This document shows, one piece after another, positions 46,601 through 56,809 of a stretch of DNA of 64,000 nt. Source of the DNA: Trachythela sp. YZ-2020. Taxonomy: Eukaryota; Cnidaria; Anthozoa; Malacalcyonacea; Clavulariidae. The DNA lies in contig JADLSH010000138.1 in the NCBI GenBank assembly GCA_016169945.1, positions 1 through 64,000 of the forward strand, given 5' to 3'. Numbering within the stretch: position 1 is the first letter of the stretch; each line of letters opens with the position of its first letter. The notes below the pieces were generated by a model. The model did no database searches, was not told where the DNA came from, and saw nothing but the letters and a program-made list of their open reading frames with translations. A program made the translations under genes and the position numbers.

Positions 46601-49600
46601 ATCAACTGCTTCATCAAGGCTTTTACTTCTAGTCGCTGCCAACTCAATAGCATTTTCGCTGATGTCTGGAAAAATTATACGAAGCCTACTCTTTGTTTCA
46701 GATTCATATCTGGTTCTCTTTGAATTTAGTGGCTAAACAATTTAAAATTAGAATTAATGAAATACTGCAAACTGTACATGTCATATCACACCAAAAGTTG
46801 CCAAGAATTAATGACTGTGTACATGTGACAAAAGCATGGGGAACCGTCGCCTACAATGACAGTACTGTACCACTGATTGCTGACAAAACTAATCCTATTC
46901 ATTCAGCGAAGTGGATCTGCAGTAAAAGTGCAGTTAGTTAATCTTAAGGTTTTCACCCAAAACACTTATGTCATAACTGCTGCAATAACAATAAATGGTT
47001 TTCCTACCTTTAAAAGCTTATCGGTACTTTTATTTAAAAAAAAACACCCTGAAATTTGTCTTATACGTACTAACCCCAATTTACTAACCAACTCCACTGC
47101 ACATTAGTATTCTCCCTGAGGCAACAACGCAATGCGCTCATTGCGCTGTTCCGGAGCAGTAATAATAATTTTGCTTGGGTATTTACACTTGGTTGTAGCA
47201 AATATTTTGTAACAAATACAAAATTTGTTTTTATACTCGATCTTTTTGTAAGTTATGCTTGTGTGTGTTGTATGTGTTGAAACCGAGAGAAGGTTTAGTC
47301 AGTGGTAAGGTACTGTCTTATAATAACATGTGTTAAGATGTTCAAAGAACTTCAAATACCTGCTCTGTTTCACTTCCTTCTGAATCCGAGGCACACTGTG
47401 ACTGATGTCTTGCAAAGCTGGTTATTGATGTCGGTAACAATTCCTCATCAAGGTCATCATCTTTGCCAATATCAACCTTTATCCCAATTAAATAATGATA
47501 CTGTAGACACAAGCAACCGTCGAAGATGCAAGTCTCCTAGGGGGTTCCAGGAAATTTTCTGAATTCTAGGGCCTCTGAGACTGCATTTTTTCGCATTCTG
47601 AGGCGTCTTTTAAAAATATCTTAAAAGCCATAAATGGCAACGTTTTGTTGTTTCCAAACCAAAAGAAAGTAGGGTACATGTCAAAATATATTAATAATTA
47701 TTTATGATTTGCCTAACTAAGGCCGACTTGGCCGCCATATTCGAAGTCGCTCATGATCGCTGCTGTCAGTGCTATGTGTGCAAATTCAACCACCATAGGC
47801 ATTTTTTACTTAGGAGTTGGGATTCTAGATTGGGAATACCACACAATCACACATCGTATGGGCTCTGTACCCCCCCTTCCTGCCCGGATTTTAACTTTTC
47901 ACAAGGGCAGTCCTTCTGTTTATTGGGGGGCTCCCCCCCCCCCCCATGCACCTCCCCCCCTCCCTTCGCTACGCCACTGATAGTGAGAGAGGTGGCGCAA
48001 TGTACTGTGTGATCAAGACATTTTACTTACTATACCTACATATCACCATATCAATATGTCAAGTATTTTGTCAAAGCATACTATGGACCCGCAGTAATTG
48101 GCTCACGCTGTTGCGGTGCTCCTGCCAAATTTAGACGTCATTTGTTGTAATTCCTGTTATGTTATGTAATTTATATATAGTAATTTTGTATATTTTTGTT
48201 GGCGAAGCTAATAAAACTAAAACTAAAAACTACAGTCTTTCTAAGCACAGATACAATAGATTTTGGCAAGGTATTTTCACTGCTTTAATAAATATTGTAA
48301 TGGTACCTTTGAAACTCTTTGAAACTCTACGTTATTGTGTAATTGCAATAAATGTTTTATCTTACAAGTGATATGTGACTGCTTAGTTGAATATCTCATC
48401 CTATAATCTCACCTGCTAAGGAATGTAAACCCATCCAGTACGCCCGAAAATGTAAATTTTGGAGCACCCTCTCAAAAACTAAACCTTAATGTAGCCTAAT
48501 TAATGCTGTTTTACATTACATTATTGTACCTTTTCATGTAAGCAGGCCAGGTCTTTAAGTGCTCTAATATATATAGAGCCATTTCCAGTTATGTGTTTTA
48601 TTACACGACCAGAGATTTCTTGTCCCTCCTGAAGTGTGATTGAAACAGCATCAGTTCCAACACTTCTCACAAATTCAGAGCTGAAAAATACATACAAATT
48701 AATTTAAATAATTGAATTATTAGTGTTTCTGATTTTCTAAGCTTTGTACGAGTTAGAAAAGTTCTTACCCCAAATTATGAAATATAAATTTACTTGTACA
48801 TCAGACATACCAGTCTGTCCTATTACCCTGAAGGCACATGCACTTATATCCGAATATATTGGCTGTGCAACTCCAGTTTTTCAGCTCTGGCTGGTCACTA
48901 TGGGGTGCCATATCTGCCACAATTACATAATTATAAAATTAGTCAGCATTTTTCTTATTATCATTTCTCTTATTATTCAACAGCATTAATTATATATATT
49001 ATTCAACAGCATTAATGTCTCGATCAATTCCATGGTTGCCCAACTCCCCCCCCCCCCCCTCCGGGCGTTTGTTGGGCATTCTCAACTGTACTTGTTCTCA
49101 GGGTCGGGCATTTGCTTTCTGCAGGTTAGCCCCGGGGTGGGGAATTTGTTTGAGGCTAAAAAGTTGAATATTTATCGCTTGTTTCGCCATTTATCCGTAC
49201 TTTAGTACGCATGTTTACACCATGTTTACACGTGCGTGCGTATTGCAAATTAATCATGGCGAACATACACACAACATTTAATTATAGTTGAATGACACAC
49301 AAAGACTTTTTTCTTGTCCATCCTGTTGATACATTGACTTACTTCCGCAATTTGATATTGCTATATAAAGTTTTGAGACTTCAATATTTTAACTAAAAAC
49401 GTTTTGAAACGAAATGGCTACAGAATCGATTTTAAATACAGATATATTGATACGTGATAGGGCTTGCATTCGATTTTTTGGATCAGAAATCCTCAGAAAA
49501 TGTAAGTCCCCAAGGGTGGGGATTTTGTTGCATTATTTGGACCCCATAGTGGGGCATTTGCAAAGTTTTTCGCCAAATGACAAAAACCCGACAAATGCCA

Positions 49601-52600
49601 GGGGGAGGGGTTTATATTATTCAGCACTTGTTGCACTATTATTAGCCAGCTATGTTATCATAATCCAGCTCTGATTTATATCATATATTATTTGGTTTGA
49701 CTTTGGATTGGTCAGTGGGCCAAGGGGAGCGGGGGGGGAATGAAAACCGAGATGTTCAAATGAATTTTATGTCACCCCCCCCCCCCCTTCAAAATTTACA
49801 TACAATATTTGCTAATGCCTCGTACAGTAATTCGTGTAACTCGTAATCCATTTAAAAAATTTATAATTACAAATGGAGTAAATACAAGTTGCACAAATTT
49901 TTTTGGCCTCCCATATTTCCTTGCATGATTTATCTGACCTCCTCCCTGTATCTATTAACTTACCCAACTTCATTTCCATGATTGTCGACAAGACGCTCGT
50001 GAAATAGAGAGCTTATCGCCGCCCTGAGCTGAGTTTCCTGGTATGTCTTGTGAAAAGACCAGGCATCAATATATAAGCCTTTCTCAATAAGATTGGCTTT
50101 CGCCTTAAGTCTGGGTACAGTTCCCCAACTTGGCGAAGGCAACAGGCAAACATCTTTGAATGTCGGCTCGCACTGTCTTCCTTGCTTGCCCACACGAACC
50201 AGCACCTTTTTCAAACCGGCCTGTTGATGTCGAACGAGCTGCTTGCTTCCCCTTCCTTATTTTGCCTTTTCCTTGACTGTAATTCCGCAAATGCGAATAA
50301 TTTGTCGACAAGGGTATTGGACGAGAAGTTGAAGGAAATGAAGCACATTGAAAGCTACTGCTACCTGCAACAGATGTATTTTGGCTTGACGAAGAAGCCT
50401 CATTGCGCTGTTCCGGAGCAGTAATAATAATTTTGCTTGGGTATTTACACTTGGTTGTAGGAAATATTTTGTAACAAATACAAAATTTGTTTTTATACTC
50501 GATCTTTTTGTAAGTTATGCTTGTGTGTGTTGTATGTGTTGAAACCGAGAGAAGGTTTAGTCAGTGGTAAGGTACTGTCTTATAATAACATGTGTTAAGA
50601 TGTTCAAAGAACTTCAAATACCTGCTCTGTTTCACTTCCTTCTGAATCCGAGGCACACTGTGACTGATGTCTTGCAAAAGCTGGTTATTGATGTCGGTAA
50701 CAATTCCTCATCAAGGTCATCATCTTTGCCAATATCAACCTTTATCCCAATTAAATAATGATACTGTAGACACAAGCAACCGTCGAAGATGCAAGTCTCC
50801 TAGGGGGGGTCCAGGAAATTTTCTGAATTCTAGGGCCTCTGAGACTGCATTTTTTCGCATTCTGAGACGTCTTTTAAAAATATCTTAAAAGCCATAAATG
50901 GCAACGTTTTGTTGTTTCCAAACCAAAAGAAAGTAGGGTGCATGTCAAAATATATTAATAATTATTTATGATTTGCCTAACTAAGGCCGACTTGGCCGCC
51001 ATATTCGAAGTCGCTCATGATCGCTGCTGTCAGTGCTATGTGTGCAAATTCAACCACCACAGGCATTTTTTACTTAGGAGTTGGGATTCTAGATTGGGAA
51101 TACCACACAATCACACATCGTATGGGCTCTGTACCCCCTCCCCTTCCTGCCCGGATTTTAACTTTTCACAAGGGCAGTCCTTCTGTTGATTGGGGGGCTC
51201 CCCCCCCCCATGCACCTCCCCCCCTCCCTTCGCTACGCCACTGATAGTGAGAGAGGTGGCGCAATGTACTGTGTGATCAAGACATTTTACTTACTATACC
51301 TACATATCACCATATCAATATGTCAAGTATTTTGTCAAAGCATACTATGGACCCGCAGTAATTGGCTCACGCTGTTGCGGTGCTCCTGCCAAATTTAGAC
51401 GTCATTTGTTGTAATTCCTGTTATGTTATGTAATTTATATATAGTAATTTTGTATATTTTTTGTTGGCGAAGCTAATAAAACTAAAACTAAAAACTACAG
51501 TCTTTCTAAGCACAGATACAATAGATTTTGGCAAGGTATTTTCACTGCTTTAATAAATATTGTAATGGTACCTTTGAAACTCTTTGAAACTCTACGTTAT
51601 TGTGTAATTGCAATAAATGTTTTATCTTACAAGTGATATGTGACTGCTTAGTTGAATATCTCATCCTATAATCTCACCTGCTAAGGGGAATGTAAACCCA
51701 TCCAGTACGCCCGAAAATGTAAATTTTGGAGCACCCTCTCAAAAACTAAACCTTAATGTAGCCTAATTAATGCTGTTTTACATTACATTATTGTACCTTT
51801 TCATGTAAGCAGGCCAGGTCTTTAAGTGCTCTAATATATATAGAGCCATTTCCAGTTATGTGTTTTATTACACGACCAGAGATTTCTTGTCCCTCCTGAA
51901 GTGTGATTGAAACAGCATCAGTTCCAACACTTCTCACAAATTCAGAGCTGAAAAATACATACAAATTAATTTAAATAATTGAATTATTAGTGTTTCTGAT
52001 TTTCTAAGCTTTGTACGAGTTAGAAAAGTTCTTACCCCAAATTATGAAATATAAATTTACTTGTACATCAGACATACCAGTCTGTCCTATTACCCTGAAG
52101 GCACATGCACTTATATCCGAATATATTGGCTGTGCAACTCCAGTTTTTCAGCTCTGGCTGGTCACTATGGTGCCATATCTGCCACAATTACATAATTATA
52201 AAATTAGTCAGCATTTTTCTTATTATCATTTCTCTTATTATTCAACAGCATTAATTATATATATTATTCAACAGCATTAATGTCTCGATCAATTCCATGG
52301 TTGCCCAACTCCCCCCCCCCCCCTCCGGGCGTTTGTTGGGCATTCTCAACTGTACTTGTTCTCAGGGTCGGGCATTTGCTTTCTGCAGGTTAGCCCCGGG
52401 GTTGGGAATTTGTTTGAGGCTAAAAAGTTGAATATTTATCGCTTGTTTCGCCATTTATCCGTACTTTAGTACGCATGTTTACACCGCATGTTTACATGTG
52501 CGTGCGTATTGCAAATTAATCATGGCGAACATACACACAACATTTAATTATAGTTGAATGACACACAAAGACTTTTTCTTGTCCATCCTGTTGATACATT

Positions 52601-53878
52601 GACTTACTTCCGCAATTTGATATTGCTATATAAAGTTTTGAGACTTCAATATTTTAACTAAAAACGTTTTGAAACGAAATGGCTACAGAATCGATTTTAA
52701 ATACAGATATATTGATACGTGATAGGGCTTGCATTCGATTTTTTGGATCAGAAATCCTCAGAAAATGTAAGTCCCCAAGGGTGGGGATTTTGTTGCATTA
52801 TTTGGACCCCATAGTGGGGCATTTGCAAAGTTTTTTCGCCAAAATGACAAAACTACCCGACAAATGCCAGGGAGGGTTTATATTATTCAGCACTTGTTGC
52901 ACTATTATTAGCCAGCTATGTTATCATAATCCAGCTCTGATTTATATCATATATTATTTGGTTTGACTTTGGATTGGTCAGTGGGCCAAGCAGGGGAATG
53001 AAAACCGAGATGTTCAAATGAATTTTATGTGACCCCCCCATCCAAAATTTACATACAATATTTGCTAATGCCTCGTACAGTAATTCGTGTAACTCGTAAT
53101 CCATTTAAAAAAATTATAATTACAAATGGAGTAAATACAAGTTGCACAAATTTTTTTGGCCTCCCATATTTCCTTGCATGATTTATCTGACCTCCTCCCT
53201 GTATCTATTAACTTACCCAACTTCATTTCCATGATTGTCGACAAGACGCTCGTGAAATAGAGAGCTTATCGCCGCCCTGAGCTGAGTTTCCTGGTATGTC
53301 TTGTGAAAAGACCAGGCATCAATATATAAGCCTTTCTCAATAAGATTGGCTTTCGCCTTAAGTCTGGGTACAGTTCCCCAACTTGGCGAAGGCAACAGGC
53401 AAACATCTTTGAATGTCGGCTCGCACTGTCTTCCTTGCCCACACGAACCAGCACCTTTTTCAAACCGGCCTGTTGATGTCGAACGAGCTGCTTGCTTCCC
53501 CTTCCTTATTTTGCCTTTTCCTTGACTGTAATTCCGCAAATGCGAATAATTTGTCGACAAGGGTATTGGACGAGAAGTTGAAGGAAATGAAGCACATTGA
53601 AAGCTACTGCTACCTGCAACAGATGTATTTTGGCTTGACGAAGAAGCCTCATTGCCGTCAACGCCATTTGCAACAGTCGCCGGACTTGCCGCATCTCTTG
53701 GTATAGAAAATGCATTTCGTATTTCTTCTTCTCTTGATCCAAACCGGTTGGACGAATTCCCACTACTCGAACTGGCCTCCGATAAGCTGGGGACACTATG
53801 CAAATTGCTTATTACATCTGCTACTATTCGCTGAATGTTCCTTTCTTCTTGTCGTTCCGCCATGCTGAACAGTGCCAT
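43686..53878 (-). CDS. HECT-type E3 ubiquitin ligase with CUE-like helix, transposon-borne
   Basis: Eight minus-strand exons with matching phases: A 53217-53878, B 51797-51947, C 50622-50763 (or its copy 47360-47500), D 46567-46732, E 45537-46124, F 44897-44995, G 44266-44536, H 43686-43903. All introns are GT-AG. The intended product is about 764 residues: serine-rich start; exon A tail with LPSPSWGTVPRL; exon D with a CUE/UBA-like helix (RLRIIFPDISENAIELAATR, LDEAVDAML); then HECT from exon E (PLRVSFCGQPAIDTGGVLR, GKLVAQSLVHG, GGFPYLAPSHYYYI) to H. Exon H has the C-lobe motif ASTCLMKLCLP. Its first cysteine (codon 43799-43797, about residue 728) is the expected ubiquitin acceptor. The protein resembles the G2E3-like HECT genes that are multicopy in fish and invertebrates. 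Exon E has one extra T near 45773 and exon C one extra A near 50676, so the copy is broken as read. Confidence 0.85.
43974..44083. mobile_element. Small palindromic MITE in a ligase intron
   Basis: TTAATGG(G)ACCAATCCCCTATTAAA on the left is mirrored at 44058-44083. It lies in the intron between exons G and H. Confidence 0.75.
47137..50398. repeat. Tandem duplication, unit 1 (3262 bp)
   Basis: Nearly identical to 50399-53648. Both start with CTCATTGCG and the eight bases CTCATTGC recur at 47137, 50399 and 53649. On the minus strand it carries a second set of ligase exons: truncated A (49964-50398), B (48530-48680) and C (47360-47500). Exon A here has lost its start and has an extra four bases (a TTGC repeat near 50183) that shift its frame. 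Confidence 0.93.
49035..49612 (+). mobile_element. Element-like insert in ligase intron 1, with TATA and exon-like start (copy 1)
   Basis: A C-run followed by CTCCGGGCGTTTGTTGGGCATT on the left is loosely mirrored by AACCCGACAAATGCCAGGGG on the right, suggesting terminal repeats. Inside, TATATAAA at 49362-49369 stands about 45 bp before ATG 49414, whose short frame (MATESILNTDILIRDRACIR and on) meets a perfect donor GTAAGT at 49502. No later exon was found. It may be a captured promoter and first exon, or chance. Confidence 0.4.
50399..53648. repeat. Tandem duplication, unit 2 (3250 bp)
   Basis: The promoter-proximal copy of the duplicated block. It keeps the full start of exon A just beyond its right edge, intact exon B, and exon C with one extra A. 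Differences from unit 1 are few and many are in homopolymer or C-run lengths. Confidence 0.93.
52300..52880 (+). mobile_element. Element-like insert in ligase intron 1 (copy 2)
   Basis: Duplicate of 49035-49612 with the same TATATAAA (52627-52634), ATG at 52679 and GTAAGT donor. It was carried along by the tandem duplication. Confidence 0.4.
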
Positions 53879-53941
53879 GCTGAACAGTGAACACGTTTCT
53901 CAACCTAGCGCGGGAAATTTTGGGGGTTCGCCTGTTTTTAC

Positions 53942-54217
53942 TACCTACGGAACTTTGTCCCCAGGCAATAAATCCCTATTTCCGGTTTCATCCTGACAAC
54001 TTCCGTATCCTCTCGAATATTATTTTTTCACTTCCTCTCGACTTCGATGAAAAAAAGTCGACTTCGATTATCGTATTTTAGACTTCGAATATCGTATTTT
54101 GGACTTCGATTATCGTATTTTGGACTTCGATTATCGTATTTCCGACTTCGATCCCAAAATATTCGACTTCGAATTGAATATTTTAACTCGTATTTTTGTC
54201 CGCAACGGAACGCCATA
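53942..54217 (-). repeat. Right terminal inverted repeat, 276 bp
   Basis: Reverse complement of the left repeat, with four rather than six 21-bp units. The ligase ATG (53878) lies 64 bp inside its inner edge. CATGAC follows at 54218. Confidence 0.94.
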
Positions 54218-54397
54218 CATGACCGGTCCAAAGTCTTCGGGTTTTGGCAGGCATCGACACTAATTTTTTTTTTTCAGCAAATAATTTCTGCCCGCCAATT
54301 TTAAGGCGATGCCTGCGGAGGAGGCTACATAATAACAATAACAGTGATGATCATGATCACGCCACTCCTTGATTGACAGCTACCGGAAGTGCCTTAA

Positions 54398-55912
54398 GGT
54401 GGCTCCCTACAGTTATTATAAAAACAAGGGGTGAAAATGTGCTTTCCCTATTGCAACACATATCTTCATGTTTGTGAAATATATAGTTGCTTTTTGGGTA
54501 ATAACTATTAATATAACTGTTATGTGTCCAACCTGTGGGTTCTAAATATACCACAGTCGCGTTGCTATGGTAACAACAGCGTATGAACTATAGTAGTCAT
54601 ATCCTATAAATTGGACAAAAAATAAAATTACTTGAATTTCCTTCGGTGAATTTTTTTTTAAATTTTCAAGTAAATTTGGAATACTAAGGGACTTGTCAGA
54701 AATTACCAGGGGAGGGGGTGGAGACTTGAAAACATAAGTTGAAAAACTGTGACCCCAGCAAGGACAGGCATGAAATATCGTGACCCTCCTTGCCGTGGGC
54801 AAAAATTCATGACCCTCCCCTTCCTGCTGCGCAAAATCCTCCCTTATGAAAATTATGACACCCCTTTTCAATGGTTCAGTTTTGATGACCCACCCTTTGA
54901 AGGGCTGAAAATATTAAGACCCTCCCCTTTCTCCACCCCCTCCCCTGGTAATTTCTGACAAGTCCCTAAGCGGAACATGATATAAAAAAATTAAGGTAGG
55001 TTTTAGGATAAGTTTTTTAGACATTTGCACATTTTTGTTCTGAGAAACTTATCTGTAAATTTTTCCAAAATTTGGATATATTAAAAAAGGTGACTTGTAA
55101 CTTGACTATACAAAAATTTAAAAATTTTCACCGAAGGAAATTAAAACTAAAGCCATTAAGCCACGCACAAAACTTACGCGGGCAAACAGAATTTCAATTC
55201 GACAAGAACGGCATCTGCGCATGTCCTTGTCTTTCGCGTGACTCGCTGGCTGTAAAACAGGCTGGTTTTTTTCCGAAATGGTGTACAATTGCGAGCAAAA
55301 TTCTCTTCGTTTTCGTTACCCTTGGCTTGTTGGACCCAAGATTGTTTGTTGGTGGTTTTTTTCTGGTCTGGTTTGTCAGTGATTTACCCATTGAATTAAT
55401 CCAACGTCTCTTAATATTGTTGAAATCGGTATGAAAACTTTTCAAAATATTCAAACAATTCCAAATTTTCGTAAGACAACTCGTAAGTCGTAACTGTCTG
55501 TACTGTAGTTGTATGCAGTAGTTTTTAAACTTTTGATTGTTTTAAAGAATTACATTACTCTGACAGTTTCTAGACTGCCTTGAGCAGAGTATAAAATATC
55601 ATTTTAGAATTTTTAGACTGCAACAAGTCGAAGATTTTGAACATTATAAAAGATAATACTGAACGTAAATACGTAAAAAACATACTAAAAGAAAGCTTAG
55701 AAACTGGTTAACAACATACGTACTGCTTGAATTTCAAAGAGTTACGATTATAATGAAAAGATTGTGGTTTCTTCGCAGAAAAATCTCGAAAATAACTTCC
55801 GCGGCTTGTTTCAAAATTTTACCGGATCACGAAGATTCCACGCGTGAGACGCGAGGATGACATCTGATCAATATAGATCGTGTTTCAAACTGTACTAACT
55901 GTAGGAGCCACC
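54398..55912. mobile_element. TTAA-target DNA transposon, nonautonomous
   Basis: 1515 bp with termini GGTGGCTCCCTACAGTTA and, inverted, GGTGGCTCCTACAGTTA. Both ends are flanked by TTAA (54394-54397, 55913-55916). A TTAA target suggests Kolobok or piggyBac type. An internal inverted pair (TTCCTTCGGTGAA near 54638 and TTCACCGAAGGAA near 55128) adds fold-back structure. No transposase frame recognised. Confidence 0.78.
54688..54966. mobile_element. Harbinger-like MITE, nested
   Basis: 279 bp with nearly perfect inverted ends of about 36 bp starting GGGACTTGTCAGAAATTACC. Flanked by TAA on both sides (54685-54687, 54967-54969), the TWA-type target of PIF/Harbinger elements. It sits inside the TTAA element. 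Confidence 0.82.
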
Positions 55913-55916
55913 TTAA

Positions 55917-56806
55917 AATTTCAACGATAATCAATATAAATAGAAGTTAATAATTAATATATAACAAGTTTAAGCTATTGAATTTCCAACACACACTCAA
56001 CTAAGTCAAATTTCGTTTGTTTACTCGCAGAATATGATACTAAATTGCCAAATATGGCCTCGCACGACATTTACAGATAGAAAATTACTATATTCACCTA
56101 CCAACAATGATATTTTGGCCGTTTAATACATTTTTCTTGCATTTAAACGTACTCTTTTAATCCATATTTCGTCAGTATGTGCTATAAAATGCCGACCTCT
56201 CTCGCTCGACAATGCTCGACGACATACCAAGGCTCATGTTCAAATTCAATTTTGAGGTCGTTTTGTATGTTTCACCCTCAATTTTGTATTCTGCGCAATC
56301 GTAGGAACATTTTTCGGCACTGGAAAACGATTTTAAGCTAGACAAACGTACTTCTCCTTCAAATATTCGCATTTTAGTAAGTAACAGAAGCAAAATGTAA
56401 TATAATTTATAGTGTTTGTTTACAGTTGCGTTCCTGAGTCCCGATTCCCCAAGCAACACGACAATTTTTCCGAAAAGGCCAAAATTGCCATGTTTGGCGG
56501 TCTATATCTCAGAAACTTTTGAACTAAATAAAAAAGGTCGAAGAACTTATTAACTAACTTTTTATGCTCTTTCCAAATCCTTAAAGATCCCACAAGTGAA
56601 ATAGGCACTTTAAATACACACATACACTGATGGAGAATGATTATTTACTCTTGTGCTAGACTAGATGGGGCACTGCATTTCAGTACTGCGTCTGGTATTA
56701 GCTTCTTTTTATGAAAAAAACTTCAAACGCAAAGTTAAAATTTGGCGTGCCAAAAGTTAAAATCCCTGGACTTTCTGAAATTTTAGCTGCATCAAATTAG
56801 GTTTGT
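55917..56806. other. Intergenic, no gene recognised
   Basis: AT-rich sequence with only short frames without motifs. No repeats shared with the rest of the window were seen. Confidence 0.5.
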
Positions 56807-56809
56807 AAT

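Larger units (their letters stand above)
35184..54217. mobile_element. Large IS3EU-like DNA transposon carrying a HECT E3 ligase
   Basis: A 19,034-bp element whose ends are long inverted repeats starting TATGGCGTTCCGTTGCGGAC, flanked by the direct repeat CATGAC (35178-35183 and 54218-54223). Inside are a plus-strand DDE transposase near the left end and a minus-strand HECT ubiquitin-ligase gene starting just inside the right end. The two converge towards the middle. A Ty3/gypsy element (37921-42753), several MITEs and a 3.26-kb tandem duplication have been added since. The 6-bp duplication and the integrase-type transposase point to the IS3EU superfamily, from memory of that group's features. 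That label is an inference, whereas the borders are seen directly. Confidence 0.88.

Noticed and set aside
47960..47981. Possible hAT terminus (GCTACGCCACTG), repeated at about 51231
   Set aside because: The matching CAGTGGCGTAGC end was not found nearby, so no element could be bounded.
47704..48012. Cysteine/histidine-rich frame MICLTKADLAAIFEVAHDRC, also at 50968
   Set aside because: It lies in ligase introns, runs into a C-run that differs in length between the two copies and has no finger spacing. A chance frame carried by the tandem duplication.
35184..54217. Reading the large element as a Polinton/Maverick because of its size
   Set aside because: No polymerase B, ATPase, protease or capsid genes are present, and the 19-kb size comes from nested insertions and a duplication.
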